From Microcyclospora pomicola (Eukaryota > Ascomycota > Dothideomycetes > Capnodiales), in NCBI GenBank assembly GCA_002786065.1, contig NHNY01000035.1, positions 62,001-126,000 of the forward strand: a DNA stretch of 64,000 bases. Direction: 5' to 3'. The position numbers and the translations under genes are program-made. This document shows, one piece after another, positions 36,388 through 49,183 of this stretch (position 1 is the stretch's first letter; each line of letters starts with the position of its first letter). Below the pieces are notes generated by a model, which was given only the letters and a program-made list of their open reading frames with translations, did not search any database and was not told the DNA's origin.

Positions 36388-39300
36388 TTAAACAGCGCCT
36401 TGAAGCACGGGGTTGTTGCTTCCGAGCGTGGTGTGGGTGGTGTCATGGGTGGTCGTGGTGGTAGTGGCGGTGGTGCTTGGAGCAGCACCGAACGCGCTGT
36501 CCACCTGGTTGGCGAACCCGCTGTTGGTACCAGTCGTGCCGTTAGCACCGAGCAGGCCGCTTCCAGAGCTGTTACCGGTAGGCATCACCTGGCCGCTTCC
36601 GGAGCTATTACCGGTAGGCATCACCTGGCCGCTCTTGTCCTTCAGACCGCTCTGAGCAGTCTGGTGGGGCTTGCGCGAAGGGTTGCCGACGTTGGGCAAG
36701 CTGGCGCTCTCCTTGGCTGAGCCAATGCTGAAGACTGGCGACTCCCAGCGCTCACCCTTGGCAGCAAGCTCCTTGTACTCCGTAGCCTTGGTGGAGATAC
36801 CACCGGGCAGCTTGATGTTCTGGAACATGGAGTCGTGTTGAGTCATGGCAACGTTAACGTGCTTGTCCTCGGTCTTGGCCTTCATTTCCTCCTTCTTCTG
36901 TTGGCCCTTCTGCATCTCACGTTGGAACGCGTTGAAGTAGCTCTGATACATGTTCTGGATGTGCTCCGGGTCGGGGTTGCTCTTAGCCTCCTCGGTGGCG
37001 CGGTCAGCTTCCTTCTTGACGCGGTAGAGGAAAGCATCGGCCTTGGTGACGTTGGCACGAATTTGCTGCTCCGCGACCTTGGTGATGATCTGTGATTGGT
37101 AATAATGATTAGTAGCGATCTTCACACAGTGTAGGTCTACCAGACTTACCGGCTTCATGACCTTCAACAGGAGTGGCTTGAAGAGGTTGAACAGCAGCTT
37201 GTGGTTGGATTGCTTCATCTTGATGTTCATGTTCTTGATGTCGATGGTGACCGAGTTGATCTTGAAGAAGTGCTGCTTGTCAGTCGCGTCGGCAGTCTCC
37301 ATCGCAACCTTGAAGCTCAATCCGGTGCCACCGAGGAAGATGTCCATGACACCCTTGTCAGTGATGCCGGGGAAGCCTTCCTTCTTCTTGATGTAGTAGG
37401 ACACGTCACGGAGATCCATCTGAATGCCGCTGACGGCAAGCATGACCTTGTTCTTGTTCTTGGACGAGTTGCCCTTGCGGCCCCAACGCCAGTAGTTATC
37501 ACTGCCAAACTCAGCGACGTTCGGGGCGAGGTTGTCACCCTCGATCACCAAGTTCTCGATGACAGCGTCGACCATTGGGTCACTGTACTCAATACGTGGG
37601 ATGGGCACGTAACGGACATTCTCGAAGAAGGCCGGGATGATGACCTCCGTCAAGTCCTTGATCAAATGAGGCTTGAAGGTGGGCTTGCCGTTTTCGTCGT
37701 TGCCCAAGTCAAGGAACAGCCTGGAAATGATTAGCACTGAGCGAGAATTTGAGAGCATACGATACATACTTGTTCATGGAGTTGGCAAAAGCAGTGTTCT
37801 CGCGGTCGGCATCAAATTGCTGTCCGATGAACTTGAATTCGTCGGTGATGCGGTCGGTGTGGGCGCGGTAGCGGTCGCGGAGAAGGAAATGACCGTGGTC
37901 GTAAAGCTCGTTCCATCGATCGTTGGATGCATCCTGGAGGATGTAGCCCTGCTCTTGAAGGCAACGACGAATGAACTTGTCCATGTCGGTGAACCAGCGC
38001 TTGAGCTCCGGGTCCTGGTCGGCATCTCTGTAGATCTGGTTGATCGAGTCGATGAGGTCGTCAAAAGAAGTGTTGTTGGCGAAGCGCTCGAGAAGTTGCT
38101 TAAGATTCATCAGCATTGGCTGATTGTCTTGAAATAGTCCTAGATAAATACCTTGAGATCAGTCTCTGCCAGCTGGAGGCTGTCCTGGTCGCGTGCACCT
38201 TTCACAGCTCCGGTCGTTTGACCAGTCACGTTCTTAGCATGGCCAGTGTACTCTTCCGCCAAGCGGAGGAGAGTGTCAATGGCTTGTTGATCTAGGAATG
38301 TTAAGGTCAGCATAGCGAATAGTTATATACCATGGTACTGCAACTTACAATCTTGGTGTCCTTGGATCTCAACGACCATCTTCTTGAGGCGGTAGATGAG
38401 CTGATCCTTGCGCTCCTTGGGGAACTTGTTCTTGAAGTAGTTGTTGGTGCGCTCACGGTACTCCCGTGCCTGCTGCTTCTTGTCCTCGTCGGTACCATCA
38501 GAGACTTTGTTCTTCAGGCTCTGAAGACCGGCCTTCGCACCGCCTTGAGCATTAAGTCCGGTCTGCTCACCAGTCTGTCCCTCGTGAGCAGCCAGGTTAG
38601 CGGCATCTCGTGGGTCGCGCGATCCGCTGGGGTGTCCGGCCTGAGTCGCATCACCCGCAGCATCTTGGACATCCTTCTTTCCGATGGGGACCTTGGACTT
38701 CACCTGGTTCCTGATGTTGTCCCTGGAAAGATCGGGGGTGTCGTGCCAGGTGTTCTCAGGCGCGGGCTCGTCCATGGAGTTCAGCTGGTCCTCTGAAGGG
38801 TTCACCTTGTCCGCAGTCTTCTGTGCGGCATCACCAGCGATGTCGCGCAGTAGCACAGTCGCATCGCTGAGAAGCTTGCGGAATTCACCGTTGGTGATCA
38901 AGAGGTTGCCGAGTGTGCGCAGACCCTCAAGAGCTTGGTTGCCGTGCTGCTTGGCAGTGTCCTTGTCCACTGGTGCAGCAGGTGTGCTGGCGTTACCGGC
39001 ACCGATGTGCTGGGTTTGCCAGATGAAGTCTTGAAGCAGATTACCCTGGTTCTTGGTCAAAAGCAGAACCTTGGCGTTCTCGATCACCTCACGAAGATCG
39101 CCAACGAGCTGTTGGCCTTCGGTGCTGAGCTTCTTGCTTGGTGACTTGAGGAGGGAGTGTTCGAGAGCAGAGTTCATCGCCACATCGATTTGCTTGTTCT
39201 GGGCAGGAGTTAGCTTTTCGGCTTTGTGACAGGTATAGGATCTGGACAACTCACCGATGGAACCTTGCCATTGGCGAAAGCTACAGATCATAAAGTTAGT

Positions 39301-39435
39301 GCCATTGAACAATGTTGATGAGGCTACGCGACCTTCGAACCCACCAGAGTAGATGCCATATAGCTGTAGCTTGGTGTTGATATCCTGCTCCTTGATCTTG
39401 GGGTTGGTCGGCACGTTGACCGACTTGGAAGTCAT
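36388..39435 (-). CDS. HAM1-like protein (fungal N- and C-terminal HAM1-like domains)
   Basis: Seven exons on the minus strand: 39435-39345, 39280-39255, 39198-38349, 38291-38152, 38098-37770, 37720-37150 and 37089-36388, encoding 902 aa. All joins keep frame. The N-terminal part reads LQLYGIYSAFANGKVPS across two short introns, then NKQIDVAMNSALEHS and NLLQDFIWQTQ, which I recognise from the HAM1-like family. The central region has QQLVGDLREVIENAK and a hydrophilic linker. The C-terminal domain has GIQMDLRDVSYYIKKKEGFP and GLSFKVAMETAD, a lipid-binding-protein-like pattern. The tail is low-complexity, with a 12-residue repeat (SGQVMPTGNSSG, twice) and a Thr/His run. The family is fungal-specific; a Cryptococcus member influences mating and morphology, and biochemistry is unclear. 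The start ATG 39435 gives MTSKSVNVPTNPKIKEQD. Confidence 0.82.
36555..36633 (-). repeat. 36-bp coding minisatellite, two units plus a partial
   Basis: Two 36-base units (36555-36590 and 36591-36626) differ at two positions and are followed by a partial third. Read on the minus strand they encode the 12-residue repeat SGQVMPTGNSSG in the disordered tail of the HAM1-like protein. Seen directly. Confidence 0.9.
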
Positions 39436-41192
39436 GATTGCGGTATTAGTGGGAGGTGAAGGGAGGCGAGATGGTTGTTTTGGAGGAAGAGGCCGTGTGA
39501 AATGGAGCTCGTGACGCTGGAAAACGCGCAAACGGGGGTATCAAATTATGCAGCAGTAGGATCTGCTACGTGAGATGGATTGGAGGAGGGCGGAGATGGA
39601 TTGATGGTGAGGATGAAGTGAGGATTGTTGTGAAAAGGTCGGGCAAGGTGGAAGAGATGCGGGAAGGCAAGACCACAAAAGGGAGATTGGACTTTGTTAT
39701 GACGTTGCTACGCTCGACTGCACCGAAAACTTGCTGTGCTTTGACGGCCGTACACGAGTCACGACACTTGGTGACTTCACCTGCTCCCGCCCGTGCGCGT
39801 GAAAGTGGTTGGCCACTCCAACTCCCAGGTACCGCCCTGCCCACTCCACCATCATCATTCTCCTCCTCCTCGCCTACATACGTACATGGTGCGCGCCACA
39901 TCACTGTCCCGCCCCTGCCGAGCAGGCGAGGTCGGTCGTGTTCGTCCCCCGTCGTTCACGTCCAATTCGGTGCAGGCCCAGGACTCATGTACCCATGAAG
40001 AATGCTTCTAGATGGCACGGACAGTGGCATTGATCACGACGCCAACTCGCTCGTCTGTTCAGCGGACACCACACCTACTACAACAATGGACAGCAGAAAA
40101 ATGGGTTCGCCCAGTCTCGTCGTCGGCACACGTCATCGATCGGTCTGCCAGCCACAATCGTGTCACGTTTACGCTCATCGCCGTTGGAGGCTGATCGTAA
40201 TCTCCTCTCCACACGCCAATCGACCAATCTGTTCACGGCTGTAAAACCACTGTCGTCACACCTTCATTGGCGGCTTGTTTCGACGACGTTTCAGAATCGA
40301 TGCCAATCAAGAGATGGGAGCCAGCTGTCTACAGGGACGAAACGTTGCCTTACAGTGCTACTTCACTCGTCCCATTATTCGCGCGTGCACGCGGCATCCA
40401 ACACGCACCACACAATATTATAATATCAATGCTGTCATATTTATACTTTGCAGTGAGGAGAAAGTCCCCGTAACTCTTCTGCTAGTGGCGGTGCAACCTA
40501 GCCGGAATTGCCTTGGTGTATTCACTATTCCCGGCTCGCAGGATCTGGGCCTCCCCCTTCATCATAACCATGTCAAGTCAAGTGGCTACCACCAATTGAA
40601 TACACGCAAAGTCCGCTACATCAACAGACGTGCGTGCAATACTGCTCCATACACTCTGGATGTACGCGACAGAAGGATCGGGTCAAACACGTCGCGTTGG
40701 TGCTCTCAATAATAGCCACGCAATACAAATGATGGCACATGCTATTGCATGTATAGACTTTGCGTTATTCCGCCCAGACCCTCTCATCCTGCTTGATCCC
40801 TGCAGCGTCGACACGATAGCTCACACCGCATATGCATCCTACTAGTTCACGTGTTTTCCTGCATAACTGTGCCCCGAGCTCGAACCTTCGAAGGCTACTG
40901 TCTGCTGGGTGAGAACTGGTGTATGGCGTTGTTTCTGTGGACTCCCTCAAGTCCTACTTGTCATAGTTGTCGTACAGGAGACCGAGATAAATCCAGCACT
41001 TGACTGTCAGACTCTACATCTGAGAAACATGGTGTCATCATTGATGTTTGTCGTATGCTACACAGTAGCACACTGCCCGATGCAAGATCAGCTGACTAAC
41101 GCGAGTTCGCGCGTTCGGCGCGTCTTCCCGAACACGCCAAAATGTAATTTACGGGTTAGGTATCTTCACACATTGCCACCCCACTCCGTACT
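39436..41192. other. Intergenic region between divergent HAM1-like and RAD5 genes
   Basis: 1.76 kb holding both promoters. A CT/AT-rich stretch (about 39840-39870) and many short ORFs occur, none convincing. Confidence 0.45.
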
Positions 41193-44100
41193 ATGGCAGT
41201 ACATGAACGGCCATTTAAGAAACGTCGTTTCTTCGTCGATGACACCCCAGAAGAAGAGACTCCACACGAATCCTCCGAGCCTTCCCCCTCGCACACCCTC
41301 AACATCCCTTCCAGGACTGAGGTAACAGCAAGAGATGAGGAACAGGATGCGCATCCGGGGCGCCGAGAGCGTAGCGCGGACAATGAAGAAGCACAGCAAG
41401 AGCCGGTCTTCGATGTCGAGACGTTCCGCGCCATCGCGGGCGAAGAGGTCTCCGAGGGAGCTATACGAAGCCTCCAGCGGAGTTTCGGACAGAATCTTGA
41501 ACTCGCCGTGAATGCTTATTTCGATGGCTCCTGGAAGTCAGTCTCTCCTAAGAAGCGAGTAGTTCTAGTAGGGGACAGCAGGCAAAGATCGCTTGCTCTT
41601 CCCAATGCTGAGAGTGGACAAACAGATAGTAAAAAAGAGCCTTCACCCAGAAACTCTAGCTCCTCCGTCTCAGTACCAGCGTTACAATCTATGCCTGAAC
41701 GGAGGTATATAGGCTCCATGGGTGTGGTTGGATGGACGACGAGAAGTGGTACAAACATACTCAAATCCAATGAGATTGTCAAAATCGAGCGCGTGAGGCA
41801 GCCCATACCCGAGAAGATGGGCAGAGGAGGCAAGATGAAGCAGCAGATCCGCAAGACCCAAGACGTCCTTGTCCGCTTCACAAACGTTCGCAATGAGGAG
41901 GTTGGCAGACTCGAACGAGACTCTGCAGCTTGGATCTCCGGGCTCATAGACCAGAATGTGTGCGCTTTTGAAGGGTACTGCATTTTCGCTCCAGAGCGTA
42001 TCAAGACGAACGACACCATATACCTACAACTCCGATGCTTCTTGCTCAAAGCTGCTTTCGAGTCCAACAACTTCATCAAACCGTCGGACAACAACCGCGA
42101 GACAAGCATCTTCGAGGCCAAGGAAACGCAAGACGAGCGAGATCTTAGACTTCGCCAGATAGGACTGGTCAAGCTCTTTTCCGAAATTAATCTCAATCCC
42201 TCGCAAGCAAGTGAGATGACTGCCAAACATAAGCGCGAAGGTATATTGAAAGCGGCCGAAGTCGCCGAACAGTACGAATCGAAGAATAAGTCCTCACCTA
42301 CGAATGATGATTCGTCCTCGCCGGTAGAAGAGGCGGAAGAAGGTGAAGAACTCGAGCGGGATCAGCTGGACTCTCTGTACAAGAAAGCACAATCATTCGA
42401 TTTTGATACACCAGAGGCCAATCCAGCAAGCACTTTCGTCATGGACCTACGCAAATATCAGAAGCAGGCTTTGCATTGGATGTTAAACAAGGAAACTCGG
42501 GAGACGACTATGGACAAGCAGCAAAGTATGCATCCTTTGTGGGAGGAATACGCTTGGCCGCTCAAGGATGCCGAGGACAAGCATTTACCGGTGGTCGCTG
42601 ACCAGCAATGCTTTTATGTGAACCCGTACTCTGGAGAACTATCTCTCGACTTTCCTGTGCAGGAACAGACATGCTTAGGTGGTATACTTGCAGATGAGAT
42701 GGGTCTTGGAAAGACGATCGAAATGCTGTCTTTAGTACACTCGCACACTTCTCCAGAGCAACAGGCTGCTATGGAGGCTGCTACCATTGATTCCGTCAAC
42801 AGCCTACCACGGCTATCGAGCATGCACTCCGCCATACAGCGAGCACCTGCCACGACCCTTGTTGTTGCCCCGATGTCTTTGCTTGCGCAGTGGGCAAGTG
42901 AAGCAGTCAAGGCGTCTAAGGAGGGCACATTGAAGGTACTGGTCTACTATGGCAGCGAGAAAAACGCCAACCTGCAGACACTTTGTAATCCTGCCAACGT
43001 TGCCTCTGCGCCTAATCTCATTGTCACCAGCTACGGTGTGGTTCTATCTGAGTTCAATGCTGTGGCCGCTAGAGGTGGCGACCGAGGCAGCCATGGTGGC
43101 CTTTTCAGCCTGGAATACTGGCGAGTTATTCTGGATGAGGCGCACTTCATCAAGAACAGACAGTCGAAGACTGCCAAGGCTTGTTATGAGCTGTCAGCCA
43201 TTCATCGCTGGGTCCTGACCGGCACGCCGATCGTCAATCGACTCTCGGACTTGTTCAGTCTGGTTCGATTCTTGAAAGTGGAGCCTTGGAACAACTTTTC
43301 GTTCTGGAAGACTTTCATCGATGCACCATTCGAACAAGGAGAGCATGTTCGGGCGCTGAATGTTGTTCAGACTGTGCTCGAGCCTCTTGTCCTGCGGCGC
43401 ACCAAGGACATGAAGACGCCCAGTGGAGAAGCCCTTGTTCCATTACCTCCCAAGACTATTCAGATCGAGAGACTCAAGTTTAGTGATCCAGAACGAGACG
43501 TGTACGACTACATCATCGCCCGCGCACGTCGTACCCTCACAAGAAACATGGCAGCTGGTACAGTCATGAAAAGCTACACCACCATCTTCGCCCAGATTCT
43601 ACGCCTGAGACAGAGTTGCTGCCATCCAATACTGACTAAGAGCAGTCTACTCGCAGACGACGACGAAGCAACAGCTGACGCGGACATTGCGAATGGTCTC
43701 GCGGACGACATGGATCTCGATTCGCTGATCGAACGATTCGAGGCGGATGAAGGCGAGCAAGACGCGGCCAAGTATGGCGCTCATGTGCTCAAGCAGATTC
43801 GTGAAGACTCTGCGATGGAATGTCCGATCTGCTCAGAAGAGCCGATGGATGATCAAGTGGTCACGAGTGGGTGCTGGCACAGCGCTTGTAAGAAGTGTCT
43901 GCTGGACTACATCGACCATCAGATCAAGAAGGATGAATTCCCGCGATGCTTCAATTGTCGTGAGCCGATCAACACTCGCGATGTGTTTGAAGTCGTCAAG
44001 CACGAGGACGATGATTTCGTGGAGAACGACAGCGCTGCCGCCGCGCTGTCTTCGGCCGTTGACGTCGTGACCGACGATGAAGATCTTTACAAAAGCTCGC

Positions 44101-44758
44101 AGCCGATGCCACAGCCTGCTGTCGCGCCCGTCACTCGTATCTCCTTACGCCGCATCAATCAGCTCTCATCTGCTAAAATCGCCCACCTAGTCAAATCTCT
44201 CAAGCGTTTGCGCAAGGCCAACCCGATCGCCAAATCCGTGGTGTTCTCCCAGTTCACCTCCTTCCTCGACCTGCTAGGACCTGCATTGACATCTGCGAAT
44301 ATCTCCTGGCTCCGCTTCGATGGGTCTATGTCCCAGAAGGAGCGGGCGAAAGTTTTGAGCGAGTTCGCCGCCACCTCACGCTTCACCGTCCTGTTCCTCA
44401 GCTTACGCGCCGGCGGTGTCGGACTCAACCTAACTTGTGCCCAGCAAGTATTCATGATGGATCCATGGTGGTCGTGGGCGGTCGAAGCTCAAGCCATCGA
44501 TCGCGTGCATCGCATGGGTCAGGTAAGTGAGGTACAGGTGGTGCGGTATGTGGTGGAGGGCAGCATCGAGGAGAAGATGTTGCGAGTGCAGGAGAGGAAG
44601 AAGTTTATGTGAGTGGCTTGTGTCCCTATTTCTCGCTCGGATTGAAGTTGATGCTAACCATTTCTCGTTGCTCCGACAGCGCGAGTTCTCTAGGCATGAT
44701 GAGCGACGAGGAGAAGAAGCTCCAACGTATCGAGGACATCAAGGAGTTGTTGAGTTGA
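41193..44758 (+). CDS. RAD5: DNA repair helicase/E3 ligase Rad5
   Basis: Two exons, 41193-44608 and 44680-44758 (1164 aa). The intron (GTGAGT...GACAG) splits an isoleucine codon near the C-terminus, and the last exon supplies the conserved end MSDEEKKLQRIEDIKELLS. Domains in order: an N-terminal UBA-like segment (about 70-110); a HIRAN domain (about 170-310, starting RRYIGSMGVVGW); a SNF2 ATPase with Walker A DEMGLGKT at 501-508 and DEAH at 648-651; a C3HC4 RING finger at 877-922 inserted between the ATPase lobes (CPIC...CFNC); and helicase C with RAGGVGLNLT and DRVHRMGQ. This is the complete Rad5/HLTF architecture. Rad5 polyubiquitinates PCNA with Ubc13-Mms2 and remodels stalled forks in error-free damage tolerance. 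Key residues are intact. Confidence 0.96.
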
Positions 44759-45379
44759 GAGGACGGAGGATACATGATGATGACCGTCCTGCTACCGCTT
44801 CTTTACAGCATACATGTCGGGCACATACAATGTGATGCGGGAGAATTGAAATGGTTTTATACCTACTGGATGACTACGAAACTCGGCATATTTCAACACA
44901 TCACCCACATCATAGATATCTTGGGATGTGCAAATTCAGCCAGCTCAGCATCAGCGTGTCCTTGTCTGCCACCACACAACTGTAACAAACTTCTCCGATT
45001 CAAAGAGGTAATGCATATGGTGAAGACGACATGGCATGTTCCGGAGATGGCAGGAAGCATCACGATTGCCAAGCCCCGTCTCGACCGGAAGCGTCTGCGT
45101 ACATGTGCATATACCGCCGTGAGCGCTGCAGCCTCCTCCACCGAATCCACGCAAATCCTGTTCGGTGCGTATGGTTGGAGGGGTAAGCGAAGGATGGAAA
45201 GTGCATGAAAGGCGTTCCAGGAGGCAGCGTGGAAACGAGCACGAGGCGGTTTCAGGTGTAGGTGAGCTGCAGGCTTATGCAGTATGGCTGGCATAGGTAT
45301 GGAAGAGACATATGTTGAGGGGCGGATCAGGTATGGATCATCGGCCAAGCACGACATGCCGGCAAGATGCAAGGCCGAC

Positions 45380-45397
45380 ATACATGTACATGTACAC
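45380..45397. repeat. Alternating TACATG palindromic repeat
   Basis: The sequence TACATGTACATGTACA is nearly its own reverse complement. A related one lies at 49917-49940. Both are intergenic. Confidence 0.6.
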
Positions 45398-45978
45398 ATA
45401 CCGCGTACCTACATGAACTTTAGTATAATGGCTACGGAATGCGAGCAGATGTCTAGGTTTGTGGAGGACGAATGAAGATATGTCGTATAGTCAACATCCG
45501 GGACATACAGGTAACCACCTAAATTTGAAATATCAGGTAGGTGAGGTTCGGCTATAGTAGTGGGAGATGCACTGGAACATGAGGGGGAAATGGAGAGAGG
45601 CAGGTATGTAGTGCAGGCGTCACCTCCTCATCATCAATCACATGCTTCGCTGGCGGAGTGCGGGGGATGGGATGAATACCAAGACTTTCTCTTCACAGCC
45701 ACGCTTGGCGGCGTCCAGCATCCACCGGTTCGATGGACCACAGTACCCCGAGTCGATCCAGCTTCGTTCGAGAGTGAGTGCGTGATGGGATATTACGATT
45801 CTAGCGTAAAGTCGAGGTGCTTGTATTGACGAGGATACTCTGGGGTAGAAGAGAGGCTCAAGTCAAGCAGAGCAAAGTAGGTGAGGGAGGTATGGGAGTG
45901 TAGTTGTACTGCTGTACGTTAGGGGGATTCTAGATCTCCGCCTACACCGAGCTTATTAGTGTTGAAGGGCATAACACG

Positions 45979-46000
45979 ACATGGCATGACATGACATGAC
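45979..46000 (+). repeat. ATGAC pentanucleotide repeat
   Basis: About four copies of CATGA/ATGAC, read directly from the sequence, in the intergenic region before the kinase gene. Confidence 0.65.
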
Positions 46001-46483
46001 CGGGCGATGCGTACATAAGGTATATGGTTTGATCACGACGACGACATCACCCAACCTACCATCTATTCCCTCCTGTACACTTCCTGCTTTAACCGCCCCA
46101 TTCATGTACGACTAATAAACCTCCCCGGTCGACTGATCGTCCTCCTTCTACCGACCTTACTATTCACCAAGCTAATCCGCTCCCTCCCCCCCTCGCCTAT
46201 TCCATCCATTCGCACCCTCACTTGCCTCACATACTCCCGGCCGTGCTGGTGATCTACAGCCTCATATGACCCGTCGCCTGCCACCGCTCCCATCCCCTCC
46301 ATCCCACCTCCTCCACTGAGTCGAGAGACGACCTCCCCGACCTCTTACCCACCGACTGCTGCCGGCCTTGACTCGTCCTCCCCCAATGACTTGGCCCGCC
46401 TCCAGCCTCCAGATCCGCGAGCTGCCCGTCCGGCGCCAATAACAACCACTGCGCCATCCTCCTGCCCCCCGCCATCCTCTCGT

Positions 46484-49183
46484 ATGGCCGCGCTCGACAT
46501 CAAGAATCACTTCAAGGGCCTGCGCGTCCAGACCGCCCGTCGTCGGCGGGACCCCTTCGCGACCGGCTTCGAAGATGACAGCGACGATCTCGCCAAATCT
46601 GCCGACGACCGTCGCCGCCGCCGCAGCCCCACCGAGCAGAACTCCCGCAGTACCACCACCCACCCGCCGTCAGCTCCCCCACCAGCTGTCGCTCCCACGC
46701 TCGAACCCCTACCGATCGCCAAGGTCGCCTCCAGCGAAGCCTCCCCCTTTCATGCCATCGACGCCCTCCAAGACAGCGGCGACGATGATTTCATGACCGC
46801 CGCCCAGAAACGCCGTCCCACGCCTAACCAGCCTTCCTCCTTCAACAGCAACCGTTCCGCCAGTGCCCGACGCAACTCGCTGGACGCCAGCACCAATCCC
46901 CGGCGCAATCCTCGCGCCGCCGCCGTCCTCGCCGCCGGCCCTCTCGCATATCTCGACGACAGCGACGACGATTTCGAACCCACAAGCAACAACGACACCA
47001 ACCTTGCTGCCAACGGGCGCCGCTCGGATCGACGGGCGTACAGCCCTGGCCCGCGCAAACAATCCGACGCGCTCGACCCGCTGGCTCGCTCCTCCACCCC
47101 CCGCGGAAGCCGAAATCGAACGGAAAGCTCCCAGACACGAGCGCAGCCGCCCCGACATACGGTGGCATCGGCCTTTGCCGGAACCAAATACCTGCAGGAC
47201 AGCGATAGTGACGAAGAAGCCGTCTCCTCGCGCCAGGGCAGCACCGACAACATCCACAACACTGCCGAGGCGGAAAGTCCTGCGCCTGATCTGGACGATC
47301 TGACCCCGTATGAGAGCGCGTTCGCGGCCAATCGCAAAAAGCATCTGGAAGTGAAGAGAGTGGACAAGCCCAAACAGAATGGATCCGGTGTCTCTTGGCG
47401 AGCCTTCTCTGCCGGCCGCTTCGAGCAGCGCTCCGCCGAGATCGAAGCCCTCCAGGCGAGTCTGCAGCAGCGGGGAAAGTCCATCTCCTTCGGCACCCAC
47501 GCCACCACCGACGACGGCAAACGAGTCCCAATCCCCGCGAGGGAGAAGGCATGCGCCGACGCCCGTGGACGCCTACAGCTCCGAGGGAAATCTCCACCCC
47601 GCCGGTGCGAGGACGTCAAACCCGACGAGGATGAGCTTGCAGACAGGACCGCGAATCCGGTCGACTTCAAGACCGACGTCTTCTCCGGTAAGTGATTGTA
47701 GGAGGAGAGGATGTAAGCATTGCAAGACCTGATCGTCGCGCAGGAAACCAAGGCCGACGACGAAATGCGAGTGACCCCACCCAACGAGACGTCAAACACA
47801 GCATCCCAGACATCCGCATTGACGATGTCGCCAACCTCTGAGGCTGGTGACACGTCGCCTCCGTCGCCAGCTATCAGTAGTGCGATGACGAATAGCGTGG
47901 ACAGTATCTTGAACAGATTAACCGTCTCACCTCAGACGATCCCTGAAGGCAAGACGATCGAGCATGCGACGCATACCACGACGTCGCCGACAGCGATGGA
48001 GGACGTGATGAGTCGCACCAACAGCATGCGCTCGATCCGTCTACCACCGTCTCGCTCTGCGCGAAGCCTAACCTCACGACGCTCATCCCGTCGCTCGACC
48101 TCGCACAACGCATCTGCAAGCCCGGCAGCCGCCTTCCTCTCTTCGTGGGGTAGTCGAGATGGAAGAGCCGCCGAGCTTACGATCGAGCCACAGCCCGACG
48201 ACGAAGGGCAAGCGGTTGGTCTCCACAACGAGTACATCATCGGGAGAAGAATCAACGAGGGCGGGTTCGGTGTGGTGAAGGAAGTACACAGTATCAACGC
48301 CCATGGTGAGCGGACGATCGCTGCGGTCAAGATCGTGCGCAAATCGCTCCCTGGCCGAGACGAGGCGGAGAGCGAAAAGGCACAGCAAGACCTCGAGCAT
48401 GAAGTCTCGGTCTGGCGCCATCTCAAACATCGGCATATTCTTGAATTGACCGCAGTCTACGACACCGACTTTGCTACGTTTTGTGTGATGGATCTGAATG
48501 TTGGAGGGACGCTTTATGATGTACTTCGCACCTCTCGCGCTGAGGCAGCTGATAACGACGGCCGAAAAGGCCTCTCGCCACACCTCGCGAAAAGCTATGC
48601 GTACCAACTGGCGTGCGCACTGCGCTATCTACATGAAGATATCCGCGTCTGCCACCGAGACGTCAAGCTAGAAAACTGCCTCGTCGACCTGACCTCCCCT
48701 ACCGCCGCGCGCGACGGCGGCGTCCTGCGTCTCGGCGACTTCGGCCTCGCGGACTTCCTGCAAAGCGAGCACGACCTCGACGACGCGGCCGCCAGCGACC
48801 TGCTCGCCTCCCCGCGCGACTCCACCTCGGCCACCGCCTCAATCATCGGCACCCTCGAGTACGCCAGCCCCAAGGGCCTGCGCGTGCACCGCAAGCTCTT
48901 CGAGACGGCCGGCGACGTCTGGGCCCTCGGCGTCATCGTCTACGCCCTGTGCACCGGCGACCTGCCCTTCCGCCACTCGATGCCCTCGCGCACCGTCGAG
49001 CTCATCCTCGATGGCGAGTGGGACGTGTCGGCGCTGCGGCAGGCGGCGGCGGGCGGCGATGCGGTGATCGAATTGGTGCGGGGTTGCTTGGAGCGCGAGA
49101 TTGAGCACCGCTGGACGATCGGTGAGGTGGTCGGGTGTGAGTGGTTCGAGGGGTGGCGGGAGGAAGAGGCGGAGGGGGCATGA
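46484..49183 (+). CDS. Serine/threonine protein kinase with long disordered N-terminus
   Basis: Modelled as two exons, 46484-47687 and 47727-49183 (886 aa). The first in-frame ATG is 46484 (MAALDIKNHF). The intron would be only 39 nt (GTAAGT...TGCAAG), splitting an aspartate codon. Strong third-position G/C continues in frame on both sides, which supports a single gene, but two separate genes cannot be excluded. The N-terminal ~560 residues are disordered and rich in Ser, Arg and acidic clusters. The kinase domain (about 570-880) has the glycine loop INEGGFG at 577-583, lysine K603 in AAVKIVRK, HRDVKLEN starting at H711, DFG at 739-741 and the GTLEYASPKG activation segment. No essential catalytic residue is missing. 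I recognise the domain as a fungal CAMK-like kinase but cannot name the orthologue. Confidence 0.75.

Larger units (their letters stand above)
44759..46483. other. Intergenic region with simple repeats, kinase leader
   Basis: About 1.7 kb with no supportable gene. It includes a TACATG-rich palindromic stretch near 45380-45397 and ATGAC repeats near 45979-46000. The last ~400 bases are strongly C/T-rich and look like the leader of the kinase gene. Confidence 0.45.

Noticed and set aside
40861-40920. tRNA-like B-box (GGTTCGAGC on the minus strand)
   Set aside because: No matching A-box, acceptor stem or cloverleaf could be folded around it.
46709-47853. Minus-strand ORFs (263 and 367 codons) opposite the kinase N-terminus
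   Set aside because: Low-complexity shadows of a Ser/Arg-rich disordered region. The plus strand continues in frame into a clear kinase.
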